Below the pieces are notes generated by a model that made no database searches, had not been told where the DNA came from, and saw nothing but the letters and a program-made list of their open reading frames with translations. The position numbers and the translations under genes were made by a program. Positions 36,745-45,867 of a DNA stretch of 64,000 nucleotides are shown here, in pieces. The stretch is from JASLEW01 sp963732005 (GTDB taxonomy: Bacteria > Acidobacteriota > Thermoanaerobaculia > Multivoradales > UBA5704), in contig CAVSXT010000003.1 of the NCBI GenBank assembly GCA_963732005.1, positions 310,001 through 374,000 on the forward strand, read 5' to 3'. Position 1 is the first letter of the stretch. Every line of letters starts with the position of its first letter.

Positions 36745-39169
36745 AGGCCTGCGAGGCCTCCGGCCGCCGCCAGGACCGCCAGACGGGCGCGAACCACCAC
36801 GCTGCCGCGGCAAGCAGGCTGGCGAGGCTCACAGCCGCCCCCCACGGCAGCAGCCGGTCGCCGTAGCGCAGCGCCAGCCGGTGCTCCCCGGGCGGCAGCG
36901 CCACGCCCAGCTGGCCGGCCGCGGTCGGATAGACCGGCAGCGGCGCGCCGTCCACCGCCGCCTGCCAGCCGTCGTCGAAGGTGGTGGCGACGACGAAGAA
37001 GCCTCCCGCCGCGGCCTGGTAGCGGAGCTCGATGCGCCCGGCGGCATCGTGGAAGGCGAGCAGCCGCGGCGGCGCCGGGTACCGGACCGTCTCCGGCGGT
37101 GAGGCGGCGCGCACGCAATGCTCCTGGCGCGCGACGGCGAAACCCTGGCTGCGGGCCACGTAGAGCGCCGAGCCGTAGCTGGGATGGAAGCTGACCTGCG
37201 GCACGAAGCGGTAGACGGGGAGGCGGAAGGGATTCCACACCGCGCGGCGCGGTATCGGAGCCGGGGGCGCCGGGGGCGCCGGGAAGGCAGGCGGCTGGCG
37301 GACCGGGACGTCCTCGGGCAGGCCCGCGGCGGTCGACTCGCGCAGCAGCATGCCGCCCACGCCCCAGGCGCCCAGCAGGCGCAGCCCCATCTCGGGTTGC
37401 TGGCGCAAATCGGCGTGGAGCACGCGCAAGGTGGCCGAGCCCCAGTGCGTGAGCATCCGGTCGAAGTCCTCATCCAGGGCGTAGGGCACCTGCCAAAGCG
37501 CGGCCGAGTAGGGCAGCAGGCGGTCCAGCAGCGCCCGTGCCAGCGCCAGGTCGGCGTCGCCCCTGGCGAGCGGCAGCTGGCGTTCCTCCGGCACCGCCTG
37601 CACGAACAGCCTGACGCCCACCGGCGCCAGCCGCCGCAGCAACGGCGGCGCCTCACGGTACTCGGCCGCCGGCACGGTGCGCACCAGGCCGCCGCAGTAG
37701 TGCCAGAGATCGCCGGCCAGCAGCGCCAAGGCGAGCGCCGACAGCAGCCCGGCGCGCGGGCGGCGCCAGCGGCACAGCGCCAGCAGCGCCGCGGCCGCCG
37801 CCGCCGTGGCGACCGCCGCCCACGCCTCGCGGCGCAGGAATGCCAGGCCGCGGGCGAGCGTCCGCGGGGTGACCGGCAGCGGCGCATGATCGGCAAGGAA
37901 GGCCCCGACGGCGCCGGGCGCCAGATACGACACGCCGGCCAGCAACCCGGCGGTGGCGAGTATCACCAGGGCGAGCGCCAGCGGCAGATCGGCGGCCCGC
38001 TCACGGCCGGCGCGGCGCTCGTCGAGCAGGCGCTGCCAGCCGAGCGCGGCCGCGAAAGCCAGCGGCGCGACGGCGAGCAGGACGAAGCGCTCGGGATAGC
38101 GCATCGCCGCGAGCGGCGGCAGCAGCCGGCGCAGCGGCTCGTAGAGCGGGTTGTGGCGGCCGAGGGCGAGGAAGCCGCCGGCCGCCAGGCACAGCGCCCA
38201 GGCGCCGCGCCGCGGGATCGGCCAGGCGCAGACCGCCGCGGCGCCGAGCAGGGTCACCAGCAGCCCAGGATAGATCGACACCACGTAGGGAAAGTCGCGG
38301 TCGTGCAGACCGCGGCCGAAGAACAGGCCCTCGCCCTGGCGCGCCGGGTCGCCGAAGACCCGCGGGAAGACGGTCTCGACCAGGCGCGCGGGCGGCGACG
38401 ACCAGAGGGTCGCCTCCGCGGCCGGCAGGCCGCCGGAGCGGACGGTGCCGGCCAGCCGGCCGGCGGTCGGCACCAGCTGCACCGCGGCCAGCGCCGCCGC
38501 GGCAACGACCGGCACCAGCACCCGCCAGGCGGCCGCCGGCCGGCTCGGCAGGGCGGCGGCGGCGAGCGCCAGCAGCCCGAGGCCGCTCACCAACACGGTC
38601 GACGGCTCGCCGTTGAGCAGCTGCATGGCGAGCCCCAGGCCGGCGAGGATCGCCGGCCGTATCCAACCACGGCCGGCAGGCCGGCGCAGGGCGTCGTCGC
38701 CGAAGGCCAGCACCCACGGAAACCAGGCCATGCTGCAGAACAGCGTGTAGGCGTTGAGCAGCGACAGCAGCGCGCCGCTGCCGGTGTAGCCGACCGCCGC
38801 CAGGGCGGCGGCGCCGCGACCGGCGCCCAGCCGGCGGGCGAGGTACCAGGCGCCGCAAAAGGCGATGGCGGCGTGGAGCATCGCCAGCACGCTCAGCGCG
38901 TAGGCCGGCGGCAGCGGCAGCACCAGCCAGGTCGGCGGGTAGAACGCCGCGTAGCTGGGATTGGAGAGGATGGGCTGGCCGCCGTTGAGCCAGGGGTTCC
39001 AGAGCGGCGGCACGCCCGCCGCGACCAGGTTGCGGAAGCAGACCCGCAACGGCAGGTGGAAGAGCAGGACGTCGCGGCTGGCCAGCGCGCGGCTGGGCGG
39101 CAGCAGCCGGCCGAACAGCACCGCCAGCCAGGCGCTGCCGAGCACGGCGGGCGGAAGCGGCCGCCTCAC
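36743..39169 (-). CDS. YfhO-type multi-pass membrane protein (GT-C superfamily)
   Basis: 808 residues. About a dozen hydrophobic helices (for example SVLAMLHAAIAFCGAWYLARR). The N-terminal part has SRDVLLFHLPLR and PLWNPWLNGGQPILSNP, a signature of YfhO/GT-C proteins that transfer sugars from lipid carriers at the outer membrane face. The C-terminal 150 residues form a soluble beta domain (FFVVATTFDDGWQAAVDGAP, LPPGEHRLALRYG), again as in YfhO. Bacillus YfhO glycosylates lipoteichoic acid; the substrate here is unknown. The ATG overlaps the stop of the pilin gene (ATGA), so the two are translationally coupled. That suggests pilin or surface-glycan modification, which is inference. Confidence 0.8.
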   Translation of the reverse strand: MRRPLPPAVLGSAWLAVLFGRLLPPSRALASRDVLLFHLPLRVCFRNLVAAGVPPLWNPWLNGGQPILSNPSYAAFYPPTWLVLPLPPAYALSVLAMLHAAIAFCGAWYLARRLGAGRGAAALAAVGYTGSGALLSLLNAYTLFCSMAWFPWVLAFGDDALRRPAGRGWIRPAILAGLGLAMQLLNGEPSTVLVSGLGLLALAAAALPSRPAAAWRVLVPVVAAAALAAVQLVPTAGRLAGTVRSGGLPAAEATLWSSPPARLVETVFPRVFGDPARQGEGLFFGRGLHDRDFPYVVSIYPGLLVTLLGAAAVCAWPIPRRGAWALCLAAGGFLALGRHNPLYEPLRRLLPPLAAMRYPERFVLLAVAPLAFAAALGWQRLLDERRAGRERAADLPLALALVILATAGLLAGVSYLAPGAVGAFLADHAPLPVTPRTLARGLAFLRREAWAAVATAAAAAALLALCRWRRPRAGLLSALALALLAGDLWHYCGGLVRTVPAAEYREAPPLLRRLAPVGVRLFVQAVPEERQLPLARGDADLALARALLDRLLPYSAALWQVPYALDEDFDRMLTHWGSATLRVLHADLRQQPEMGLRLLGAWGVGGMLLRESTAAGLPEDVPVRQPPAFPAPPAPPAPIPRRAVWNPFRLPVYRFVPQVSFHPSYGSALYVARSQGFAVARQEHCVRAASPPETVRYPAPPRLLAFHDAAGRIELRYQAAAGGFFVVATTFDDGWQAAVDGAPLPVYPTAAGQLGVALPPGEHRLALRYGDRLLPWGAAVSLASLLAAAAWWFAPVWRSWRRPEASQA

Positions 39170-39696
39170 AGTTTCTGCGGGTAGCGCACCATGAAGCCGT
39201 CGGCCCAGACGATGTCGCGATCGTAATCGGTGGGATCGAAGGCGGTGACGTTGTACTGGTCGCCCTCCGCCGTCTTGTCGCGGCCGAGGCTGCGGATCGC
39301 CATCACCTGGGCCGCGTGCGGGTTGTCGGTGCGCAGGTAGTACTGGTAGGGGCTCTGCCAGCCGTCGAGCGTCGGGATCGCCTGGATGTACTGCGAGACC
39401 AGCACCGTGGTCAGATCCGACGGCTGCAGCTGAGTGCCGTACTGGGTGAGGTCGATGACGCTGGCGCTGGCGCCGGCCGCCGCCGCCGCCGACTGGTCGG
39501 TGAGCCAGGAGAACATCGCCGTACCGATCACCTTCATGTCACCCATGGTGCGCTTCTGCTTGGCCTTCTGCATGGCATCGAGCAGGTTCGGGATCAGCAT
39601 CGCGGTGATGATGCCGATCACCGCGACCACGATCAGGATCTCGATCAGGGTGAAGCCGGTCTCCCTCTTTCGCCTTATTTGCAAATGGCAATTCAT
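39166..39696 (-). CDS. Type IV pilin / GspG-like major pseudopilin
   Basis: 176 residues. Prepilin signal RRKRETG/FTLIEILIVVAVIG, cleavage after Gly14 and Glu at mature position 5, followed by the conserved helix IPNLLDAMQKAKQKRTMGDM. The globular part ends in a region (DGWQSPYQYYLRTDNP, then NVTAFDPTDYDRDIVWADGF) like the calcium-loop tail of GspG-family pilins. An upstream in-frame ATG at 39753 overlaps the sigma54 promoter and cannot be translated from it, so ATG 39696, with GGGGGA nearby, is taken. It heads a second sigma54-controlled unit with the YfhO-like gene and possibly pilD and the kinase. Confidence 0.88.
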   Translation of the reverse strand: MNCHLQIRRKRETGFTLIEILIVVAVIGIITAMLIPNLLDAMQKAKQKRTMGDMKVIGTAMFSWLTDQSAAAAAGASASVIDLTQYGTQLQPSDLTTVLVSQYIQAIPTLDGWQSPYQYYLRTDNPHAAQVMAIRSLGRDKTAEGDQYNVTAFDPTDYDRDIVWADGFMVRYPQKL

Positions 39697-39736
39697 CACA
39701 TTTTCCCCCAGTGCAGCTGAGCGTGGTTCTGGTTTT

Positions 39737-39752
39737 GGCAATAGCTGTGCCA
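39737..39752 (-). promoter_or_regulatory. Sigma54 (-24/-12) promoter of the pilin operon
   Basis: Minus-strand TGGCACAGCTATTGCC matches TGGCACrNNNNTTGCW with GG and GC exactly 10 nt apart. It lies 41 bp before the pilin ATG at 39696. It is the second such site in the window and both serve pilin genes. Confidence 0.8.
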
Positions 39753-39914
39753 ATCCGCTGCAGTTGGAGAAACCTTGATTTCAAGGGATTTCACCGCCGC
39801 GACCGGCGGCGGGTGCCAAAAAAAGGTCATCGTTCCGGCCAAGGGTTGTCAGTTGCCGGCGCTCTCCGGGCGCCCGGCGTCGCGGGCAGGTGACGCTGGG
39901 GCGTGCGGGCCCCG

Positions 39915-41342
39915 TCAGGGCCGGCCGGGAGGGCGGACGGGAGCCCCGGCGTAAGCGGCGACGATGCGGCGCATCCGCTCGACTCCGCGGTCGAGCTCGG
40001 CGAGTGGCAGGTGCTCGTCGGCGCCGTGGATGCCGCCGCTGTCGTCGGGTCCGAGTGCGAAGGGCGCCAGTCCGTAGGCCGGCACGTTGCGCTCGCGGAA
40101 GAAGCGTGAGTCGGTGGTGCCGGCGTCGAGCATCGGCGCCACCGGCGCCTCGCGGCCGAGCACCTGCCGGATGGCGTCGTACAGGCGGCCGGCGGCCGGC
40201 GAGGCGGGAGCCGGCGGCGCGCTCAGCAGCACCTCGACCTGCAGCCGCGGCCCCAGCGCCGCGCGCACCGCGGCGAGGTAGGCCGCGCCGTCGGTGTCGG
40301 GCAGCAGCCGGATGTCGACCTTGGCCTCGGCGTCGGCGGGGACGACGTTGATGCGGTCGCCGCCGGCGACGGCCGTCACCTGGACGGTGTCGAGGAACAT
40401 GCTGGCCATGCCGGGAAAGATCGGCTGGCGCGGGCCCTGCTCGCCGATCACCTCGTCGATGTGGGTCAGCATGTGCTGCCAGTGCTGGTTGTGCAGCGGC
40501 GCGATCGCCCGCAGGTAGTCGCGCACCGGCGCCGTCACCCGCCACCGGCTCGGCAGGGCCAGCAGCCGCGCCAGCCCGGCGATCAGCTGATGGTTGGCGC
40601 TCTCGACGTTGAGCGCCGAGCCGTGTCCGCCGCGGCCGTGCGCGCTCACCCGCAGCCACAACGGCCGCTTCTGCGCCACCTCGACGCCCCACCACAGCAG
40701 GCGGTCGGTGAACTGGTTGCGGCCGCCCTCGCCGATCACCCCTTCGACGCCGGCGAACAGCTCGGGATGGCTGGCGAGCAGCCAGGCGGCCCCCTGGCCG
40801 CCGCCGTTCTCCTCGTCGGCGACCGCCAGGAAGAGCACGTCGCGGTCGAGCTCCACCCGCCGCCGCGCGAGGTCCACCAGGGCGGCAAGGCCGCAGATCC
40901 CCAGACCCTTGTCGTCGAGGGTGCCGCGTCCCCACAGCCTGCCGTCGCGGATCAGGCCAGCGAAGGGGGGTACCGTCCAGCCCGGCCCCGGCGGCACCAC
41001 GTCCAGGTGATGGAGCAGCAGCAGGGCGCGCCCGCCGCCGCGCGGCGCGGTCAGGCGCGCCGAGAGGCTGGCCCGCCCGGTGGGCGACAGCCACAACCGG
41101 CTGGGGATGCCTGCGCGCGCCAGGATGGCGGCGAGGTAGGCGGCGGCCTGCCGCTCGTTGCCCGGCGGGTTGGTGGTGTCGATCTGCACGTAGCCGCGCA
41201 GCCAGCCGGCGGCCTCGGAGAGGCCGCTGCCGCGGGGGGAGGCCGCCAGGGCCGCCGGCGGAGAGAGCGCCGGCGCGACGGCGAGGGCGGCGGCCAGCGC
41301 CGCGGCCAGGGCGACGGCCAGCCGCGGCGCGCGGTGCGGCAT
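39915..41342 (-). CDS. Secreted M20-family zinc peptidase (second of a tandem pair)
   Basis: 475 residues. A signal peptide (RLAVALAAALAAALAVAPAL, cleavage near ALAAS) indicates export. The M20 metal ligands are in HHLDVV, WGRGTLDDKG and the catalytic VADEENGG, and the dimerisation domain carries SAHGRGGHGSALN. C-terminal DAGTTDSRFF and GGIHGADEHLPL complete the site. The family (carboxypeptidase PM20D1/CPG2-like) cleaves terminal residues or N-acyl amino acids. The ATG overlaps the last base of the stop of the preceding M20 gene (TGATG). The minus-strand frame continues further upstream only by reading antisense to that gene, so the long version is rejected. Confidence 0.88.
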   Translation of the reverse strand: MPHRAPRLAVALAAALAAALAVAPALSPPAALAASPRGSGLSEAAGWLRGYVQIDTTNPPGNERQAAAYLAAILARAGIPSRLWLSPTGRASLSARLTAPRGGGRALLLLHHLDVVPPGPGWTVPPFAGLIRDGRLWGRGTLDDKGLGICGLAALVDLARRRVELDRDVLFLAVADEENGGGQGAAWLLASHPELFAGVEGVIGEGGRNQFTDRLLWWGVEVAQKRPLWLRVSAHGRGGHGSALNVESANHQLIAGLARLLALPSRWRVTAPVRDYLRAIAPLHNQHWQHMLTHIDEVIGEQGPRQPIFPGMASMFLDTVQVTAVAGGDRINVVPADAEAKVDIRLLPDTDGAAYLAAVRAALGPRLQVEVLLSAPPAPASPAAGRLYDAIRQVLGREAPVAPMLDAGTTDSRFFRERNVPAYGLAPFALGPDDSGGIHGADEHLPLAELDRGVERMRRIVAAYAGAPVRPPGRP

Positions 41343-42832
41343 CAGAGCACCAGCCGGCGCACCAGCTTGCGGTAGAGGTCGACCCCTTGCAGGAAGCCGG
41401 GGAGGGCCAACCGCTCGTTCTGGCGGTCCACCTGGTAGGTGTCGGTGCTCATGATGTAGAAGGGCGAGAAGCCGTACGACGGCACGCCGGCGGCGCGGAA
41501 GAAGCGCGAGTCGGTGGCGGTCCAGGGCAGGAAGAACGGCCCGGCGGTGAAGTCCGGATACTCGGCCCTGACGGTGGCGAGGATCTCGCGGAACGCCGGA
41601 TGGTCGGTCGGGCTGGGCAGCGGGCTGCCGGGCACCTCTTCGAGCCTGGTGTGCAGTCCGTACAGCAGCCAGGGCGGCAGCAGCTGGTCCTGCACGTCGG
41701 CCGCCCGCAGGCCCGGCAGCAGGTGCAGCATGATCAGCAGCTGATAGCCGCCGCCGCGGGCCGGCTCGACGTGGAAGGGCACCGCTTCGTTGCGCAGCAT
41801 CGACTGCACGTAGGCAGGCATGGCGCGGAAGGCGCCGGCGTCGGTCAGCAGATCCGCCGGATGCACCAGCGGCTCGCGCATCCGCGCGCTGTCGCGGCTG
41901 GGGCCGTAGGCCTCGAGCACCGCGGCGACCTGCGGCAGCAGGTGGAGGTCGGTCGCGGTGTAGCCGCGGTCCTTGAGGAACTGGCGGAGGCTCTCGAGCC
42001 GCTCGCGGCTGTCGCTGCAGACGGTCAGCCTGGCGAAGTGCTTCTGCCCGATCTCGGTGCCCCAGTACTTGCCCGCGGAGCGAGACAGGACGTCGGTTGC
42101 TCCGCTTCCGGAAAGCGCCGCCCAGCGGCTGGGTGTCGGCGCGGAGCGGGAGCGCGCCTCGACCGTCCCGCCCTCGGTGAGCACCGCCCAGAAGCTGTGC
42201 ACCAGCTCCGGCCGGTGGCGGATCACCCATTGCGCGCCGAGGCGGCTGTCGCCGGCCTCCTCGTCGCCGGTCGCCAGCAGCAGCACCGACCGCCGCAGCG
42301 GCTTGCCGCTCTTCTTGAGGTCGATCATCGCCAGCAGCTCGGCGATGCCGACGCTCTTCATGTCGAACACGCCGCGGCCCCAGATCCAGGGCAGCTCGAT
42401 GTGCGCCGCGAACGGCGGGTAGATCCACTCGCGGGGGTCGACGTCGGAGACGTCGATGTGGCTGTGCAGCACCAGCGGGTGCGGATCCCGACCCTCGAGG
42501 CGGGCGAAGAGGTTGGCGTGCTTGCCGTCCAGCACCTCGATCTCGGAGGGGATGCCGGCGGCCGCCAGCTGCGCGGCGAGGAAGCGGGCGCCGGCCACCT
42601 CGTTGCCAGTCGCCCGGCTGGTGTCGATCTGGACGTAGCGCTGCAGCAGCTGGACGGTCGGGTCGTGGGGGTAGTCGTGCTCGGTCCAGCGCATCTCCTC
42701 GCCCGGCGCCGCCGGCCGGTCGAGGGTGGCGACCATGCCCCAGCCGGCGGCGATCACCAGCAGCAGGCTGCCGTACAGGGCGACCCGGGAGGCCAGCTGC
42801 AGACGCCGCTCGAGGAGGGGGGGGCGGGACAT
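41342..42832 (-). CDS. Membrane-anchored M20-family zinc peptidase (first of a tandem pair)
   Basis: 496 residues. One N-terminal helix (ASRVALYGSLLLVIAAGWGM) anchors it; the body holds the M20 ligands HSHIDVSD, GRGVFDMKS and the catalytic pair in ATGDEEAGD, ending in TATDSRFFRAAGVPSYGFSP. It is similar in layout to the downstream gene and is probably an old duplication with a different mode of export. MSRPP (ATG 42832) is taken as start: there is no ribosome site, but TATGAT lies 9 nt before it; a TTG three codons upstream is the alternative. Confidence 0.87.
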   Translation of the reverse strand: MSRPPLLERRLQLASRVALYGSLLLVIAAGWGMVATLDRPAAPGEEMRWTEHDYPHDPTVQLLQRYVQIDTSRATGNEVAGARFLAAQLAAAGIPSEIEVLDGKHANLFARLEGRDPHPLVLHSHIDVSDVDPREWIYPPFAAHIELPWIWGRGVFDMKSVGIAELLAMIDLKKSGKPLRRSVLLLATGDEEAGDSRLGAQWVIRHRPELVHSFWAVLTEGGTVEARSRSAPTPSRWAALSGSGATDVLSRSAGKYWGTEIGQKHFARLTVCSDSRERLESLRQFLKDRGYTATDLHLLPQVAAVLEAYGPSRDSARMREPLVHPADLLTDAGAFRAMPAYVQSMLRNEAVPFHVEPARGGGYQLLIMLHLLPGLRAADVQDQLLPPWLLYGLHTRLEEVPGSPLPSPTDHPAFREILATVRAEYPDFTAGPFFLPWTATDSRFFRAAGVPSYGFSPFYIMSTDTYQVDRQNERLALPGFLQGVDLYRKLVRRLVL

Positions 42833-42841
42833 AGGCCGCAA

Positions 42842-42847
42842 ATCATA
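42842..42847 (-). promoter_or_regulatory. -10-like box 9 nt before the M20 peptidase
   Basis: TATGAT on the minus strand ends 9 nt before ATG 42832. Together with the box at 42888 it gives a 70-bp divergent promoter region. Confidence 0.4.
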
Positions 42848-42887
42848 CTCCCCGTGCCCAGGATGCCGTGGCGGCGCCGGACTTCGC

Positions 42888-42893
42888 TATGCT
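42888..42893 (+). promoter_or_regulatory. -10-like box 9 nt before the GT-C gene
   Basis: TATGCT ends 9 nt before ATG 42903; no Shine-Dalgarno site is present and no good -35 is seen. Confidence 0.35.
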
Positions 42894-42902
42894 GCGGTGC
42901 CG

Positions 42903-44621
42903 ATGAACACGGCGCCCGCCGCCCCTCTCCCCGCCGGCACGGTCCGCCCGAGCCGCGCCCGCTGGTACCTGCTGCTGGGGGGCGCCGGGGCGTTGCTCGG
43001 CTACCTGGCGATCGAGCTGTGGCAGCTCGGCGGAGGCCTGGGCTGGCCGCTCGACGACAGCTGGATCCACCTGCAGTTCGCGCGCAACCTGGCCGCGGGC
43101 CGCGGCCTGTCATACAACCCCGGGGAGCTGGTCACCGGTTCGACCGCGCCGCTGTGGACGGCGCTGCTGGCGCTGCTCGCCTACCTGCCGGGCAGCCCGC
43201 TCGCCTGGGCGCAGCTGGCCGGCGCGCTGCTCTACCTGGGAGGCATCGACGCCACCTGGCGCTTGGCGCGCGAGCTCGGCCTGGCGCCGGGGCTGGCGGC
43301 GCTTGCCGGCTGCCTAACCCTCGGCACCGGCTGGCTGGTCTGGTCGGCGCTGTCGGGGATGGAGATCCCGCTCTTCGTGCTGCTGTCGACCTGGGGGATG
43401 GTGTTGCACCTGCGCGAGCGGGCGGCGGACGGCGGCACCGGGGATGCCCGTGACGCCGGCATTGGGCCGGAGACCGCCGCTCCGGCGGTGGGCAGCGGGG
43501 CCGGCGCCGCGGCCGGCCTGCCGCTCTCCTTCGCCGTCCTGGCCCTGGCGGCGCTCGCGCGCCCCGAGGGGCTGCTGCTGCTGGCGCTCGCCGTGCTCGA
43601 CCGGTGCTTGCGGTTCCGCCGCGACGGTGGTCCGCCGGCGCCGCTGCGCTGGCAGCGGCCGCCGTTCGCGCGCCTCGCCGCCGGCGGCCTGCTGGCGGCC
43701 TGCGCGCTGGCCGGACCGCTGCTGTTCTACCGCGCCGCCGGCGGCTCGTTCCTGCCCACCACCTACGCCGCGAAGGGGGGCGAGCTGCGGCGCCTGCTGC
43801 CCGACCTGCAGTACGTCTATGGGGTGATGGGCATCCTGCTGCGCGCGCAGCCCTACATGACCCTGCTCAGCTTCGGCGGCGCGGCGGCGCTGGCGGCGCG
43901 CCTCGGCTCGCGCCGCGACCGCGGCCTGCTGCCGGGGCTGTGGCTGGTGGCGCTGCCTCTGGCCTACTCCACGCTCAGCCCGGCCGGGGCGAAGATGCTG
44001 GCCGGCAACTTCGGCCGCTACTACTTCCCGCTGTTCCCGGTGGTGGCGGTGCTGGGCACGGTCGCGGTCGAGGGCGTCGCCGCCGCGCTGCGCCCGGCGG
44101 TGGCGGCCGGCAAGGTGCGGCTGCCGGTCGGCCCGCTGCTGGTGGCAGTGCTGCTCTGGCCCACCGCATCCAACCTGCTGCAGTGCGGCAGCATCTATGC
44201 CCGCAACCTGGCGAACGTCGAAGCGAGCGACGTGCGCGCCGCGCGCTGGCTGGCGCCGCGCCTGCCCGCCGGCGCGCTGCTGGCGGTCAACGACATCGGC
44301 GCCTTCAAGTACCTGCTCCCCAACCGCATCGTCGATCTCGCCGGCATCGCCAATCCCGAGCTGCGGCAGGAAGTGCAGCGGCAGCAGGCCCGCGGCGTGC
44401 CCTGGGAGCGGGCGATGGCCGCCGCCGTCGCCAGCCGGCGGCCGGACTACGTCGCCATCTTCCCGGCCTGGCTGCCGCACCTCGAGGCCGAGCTCGGGCT
44501 GCGGCCGGTGGTGAGCCTGCGCATCGCCGACAACATCACCATGGGGGCCGACGAGCTGGTGGTCTACAGCACGCCCTGGACGCGCTATCCGCTGCGGCGC
44601 CTGCCGGGCGATCCGGGGTAG
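42903..44621 (+). CDS. GT-C-like multi-pass membrane glycosyltransferase
   Basis: 572 residues with about ten hydrophobic helices. After the first helix comes WPLDDSWIHLQFARNLA, an acidic pair in the first outer loop as in GT-C enzymes, then YNPGELVTGSTAPLWTALLA. A later loop has SFLPTTYAAKGGEL. The C-terminal soluble part (ASDVRAARWLAPRLPAGALL, VNDIGAFKYLLPNRIVDLAG) is shared by many uncharacterised acidobacterial membrane glycosyltransferases. The likely role is transfer of a sugar from a polyprenyl carrier outside the membrane; the acceptor is unknown. The next gene starts 9 bp after the stop. Confidence 0.75.
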   Translation: MNTAPAAPLPAGTVRPSRARWYLLLGGAGALLGYLAIELWQLGGGLGWPLDDSWIHLQFARNLAAGRGLSYNPGELVTGSTAPLWTALLALLAYLPGSPLAWAQLAGALLYLGGIDATWRLARELGLAPGLAALAGCLTLGTGWLVWSALSGMEIPLFVLLSTWGMVLHLRERAADGGTGDARDAGIGPETAAPAVGSGAGAAAGLPLSFAVLALAALARPEGLLLLALAVLDRCLRFRRDGGPPAPLRWQRPPFARLAAGGLLAACALAGPLLFYRAAGGSFLPTTYAAKGGELRRLLPDLQYVYGVMGILLRAQPYMTLLSFGGAAALAARLGSRRDRGLLPGLWLVALPLAYSTLSPAGAKMLAGNFGRYYFPLFPVVAVLGTVAVEGVAAALRPAVAAGKVRLPVGPLLVAVLLWPTASNLLQCGSIYARNLANVEASDVRAARWLAPRLPAGALLAVNDIGAFKYLLPNRIVDLAGIANPELRQEVQRQQARGVPWERAMAAAVASRRPDYVAIFPAWLPHLEAELGLRPVVSLRIADNITMGADELVVYSTPWTRYPLRRLPGDPG

Positions 44622-44630
44622 CGGGCGCGC

Positions 44631-45809
44631 ATGGGGAGCGCGCACGACGGGCAGCGCCCGCAGGGCGACGGTCTCCGCGGCGGGCTGCTGCGCGGGCTGT
44701 TGGTGCTGGCGATCACCGCCGGCCTGCTGGCCGCGGCCGAGGGCGGGACGCGCCTCGTCCTGCGCCTGCGCACCGGCGCCTGGCCGCACACCTGGGCCAG
44801 CCGCATCCGTGCCCAGCAGGACGCGGCGCTGCGCCTCTACCGCCGCCATCCGTTTCTCGAGACCGCGCCGCGGGAGGGGGCGCGGGTCCACGCCTTCGGC
44901 AAGCAGGCGAGCTTCAACGCGCTGGGCTACCGCTCACCCGAACGGCCGCTCGCCCGGCCGCCGGCAGCGCTGCGCATCCTCTGCGCCGGCGGCTCGACCA
45001 CCTTCGACCTGCTGGCGGCAAGCGACGACCGCACCTGGCCCTGGCGGCTGGAGCAGCGGCTGCGGCGGCAGCGGCCGGGCGTGGAGGTCTGGAATGCCGG
45101 CTTTCCGGGCTGGACCTCGCTCGAGAGCCTGATCTCGCTGGCGCTGCGCGACGTCGATCTCGAGCCGGCGCTGGTGATCGTCTATCAGGGCGACAACGAC
45201 CTGCAGCCGGGCGGCTACCAGCCCTTCGACCGCCAGTACGAGCATGGCCATGCCGAGCTCACCTTGCAGCCGCTCGGCTTCGACCGGGCGCCGCTGCCCT
45301 GGCGCGCGCGCAGCGTGCTGCTCGAACGCCTGGCGGCGGCCTGGGCGCGGCCGGGCGACCCCTGGGCGAGCCTCGATCCACGGCAGCCGCGGCATCCGCA
45401 CCTGGCAGCGGGCGCGGCCGGCACCTTTGCCCGCAACCTGCGCTCCCTGGTGGCCGTTGCCCGTGCCCATGGCGCGCGGGTGGCGCTGGTCACCCAGACC
45501 ATCCGCATCCGGCGGCGCCAGCGGGCCGACGACCTCAGCTACCTGGGGCAATGGCTGCCCGGCCTGGTGCCGGAGGCGGCGCCCGGCGAGCTCGAGCAGC
45601 TCAATGCGGCGCTGCGCGCCATGCACGGCGAGGAGGGGGTGCAGGTGGTGGACGCCGCGGCGCAGGTCGGCTGGCAGGACGAGGATTTCGGCGATCCGCT
45701 CCACTTCTCCGACCGTGGCAGCGAGCGCTTCGCCGACTACCTGGCAACGGCGCTGGCACTGCCCGCGGTGTCGCCCGGATCTGCGCCCTCGCCCGGGCCA
45801 CCTGGCTGA
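44631..45809 (+). CDS. Membrane-anchored SGNH/GDSL hydrolase
   Basis: 392 residues. A single N-terminal helix (LLVLAITAGLLAAAEGGTRL) anchors it. The SGNH blocks are ILCAGGSTTFD (nucleophile Ser122), NAGFPGWTS (Gly), YQGDNDLQPG (Asn) and DPLHFSDRGSERFA (Asp and His of the triad). Such enzymes remove or move O-acetyl groups on surface polysaccharides. Position right after a GT-C gene suggests it edits the same glycan. The short intergenic spacing supports an operon with the gene at 42903. Confidence 0.82.
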   Translation: MGSAHDGQRPQGDGLRGGLLRGLLVLAITAGLLAAAEGGTRLVLRLRTGAWPHTWASRIRAQQDAALRLYRRHPFLETAPREGARVHAFGKQASFNALGYRSPERPLARPPAALRILCAGGSTTFDLLAASDDRTWPWRLEQRLRRQRPGVEVWNAGFPGWTSLESLISLALRDVDLEPALVIVYQGDNDLQPGGYQPFDRQYEHGHAELTLQPLGFDRAPLPWRARSVLLERLAAAWARPGDPWASLDPRQPRHPHLAAGAAGTFARNLRSLVAVARAHGARVALVTQTIRIRRRQRADDLSYLGQWLPGLVPEAAPGELEQLNAALRAMHGEEGVQVVDAAAQVGWQDEDFGDPLHFSDRGSERFADYLATALALPAVSPGSAPSPGPPG

Positions 45810-45867
45810 GCCGCGCGGCCGGCGCCCCGTCGCGACGGGCGCGTCAGGGCTGGGCTCGCCCGCAGCG

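Noticed and set aside
39818..39859. Run of seven T (minus strand) downstream of the M20 genes as a terminator
   Set aside because: The nearest possible stem (CCGGCAA/TTGGCCGG) is imperfect and lies 9 nt from the T-run.
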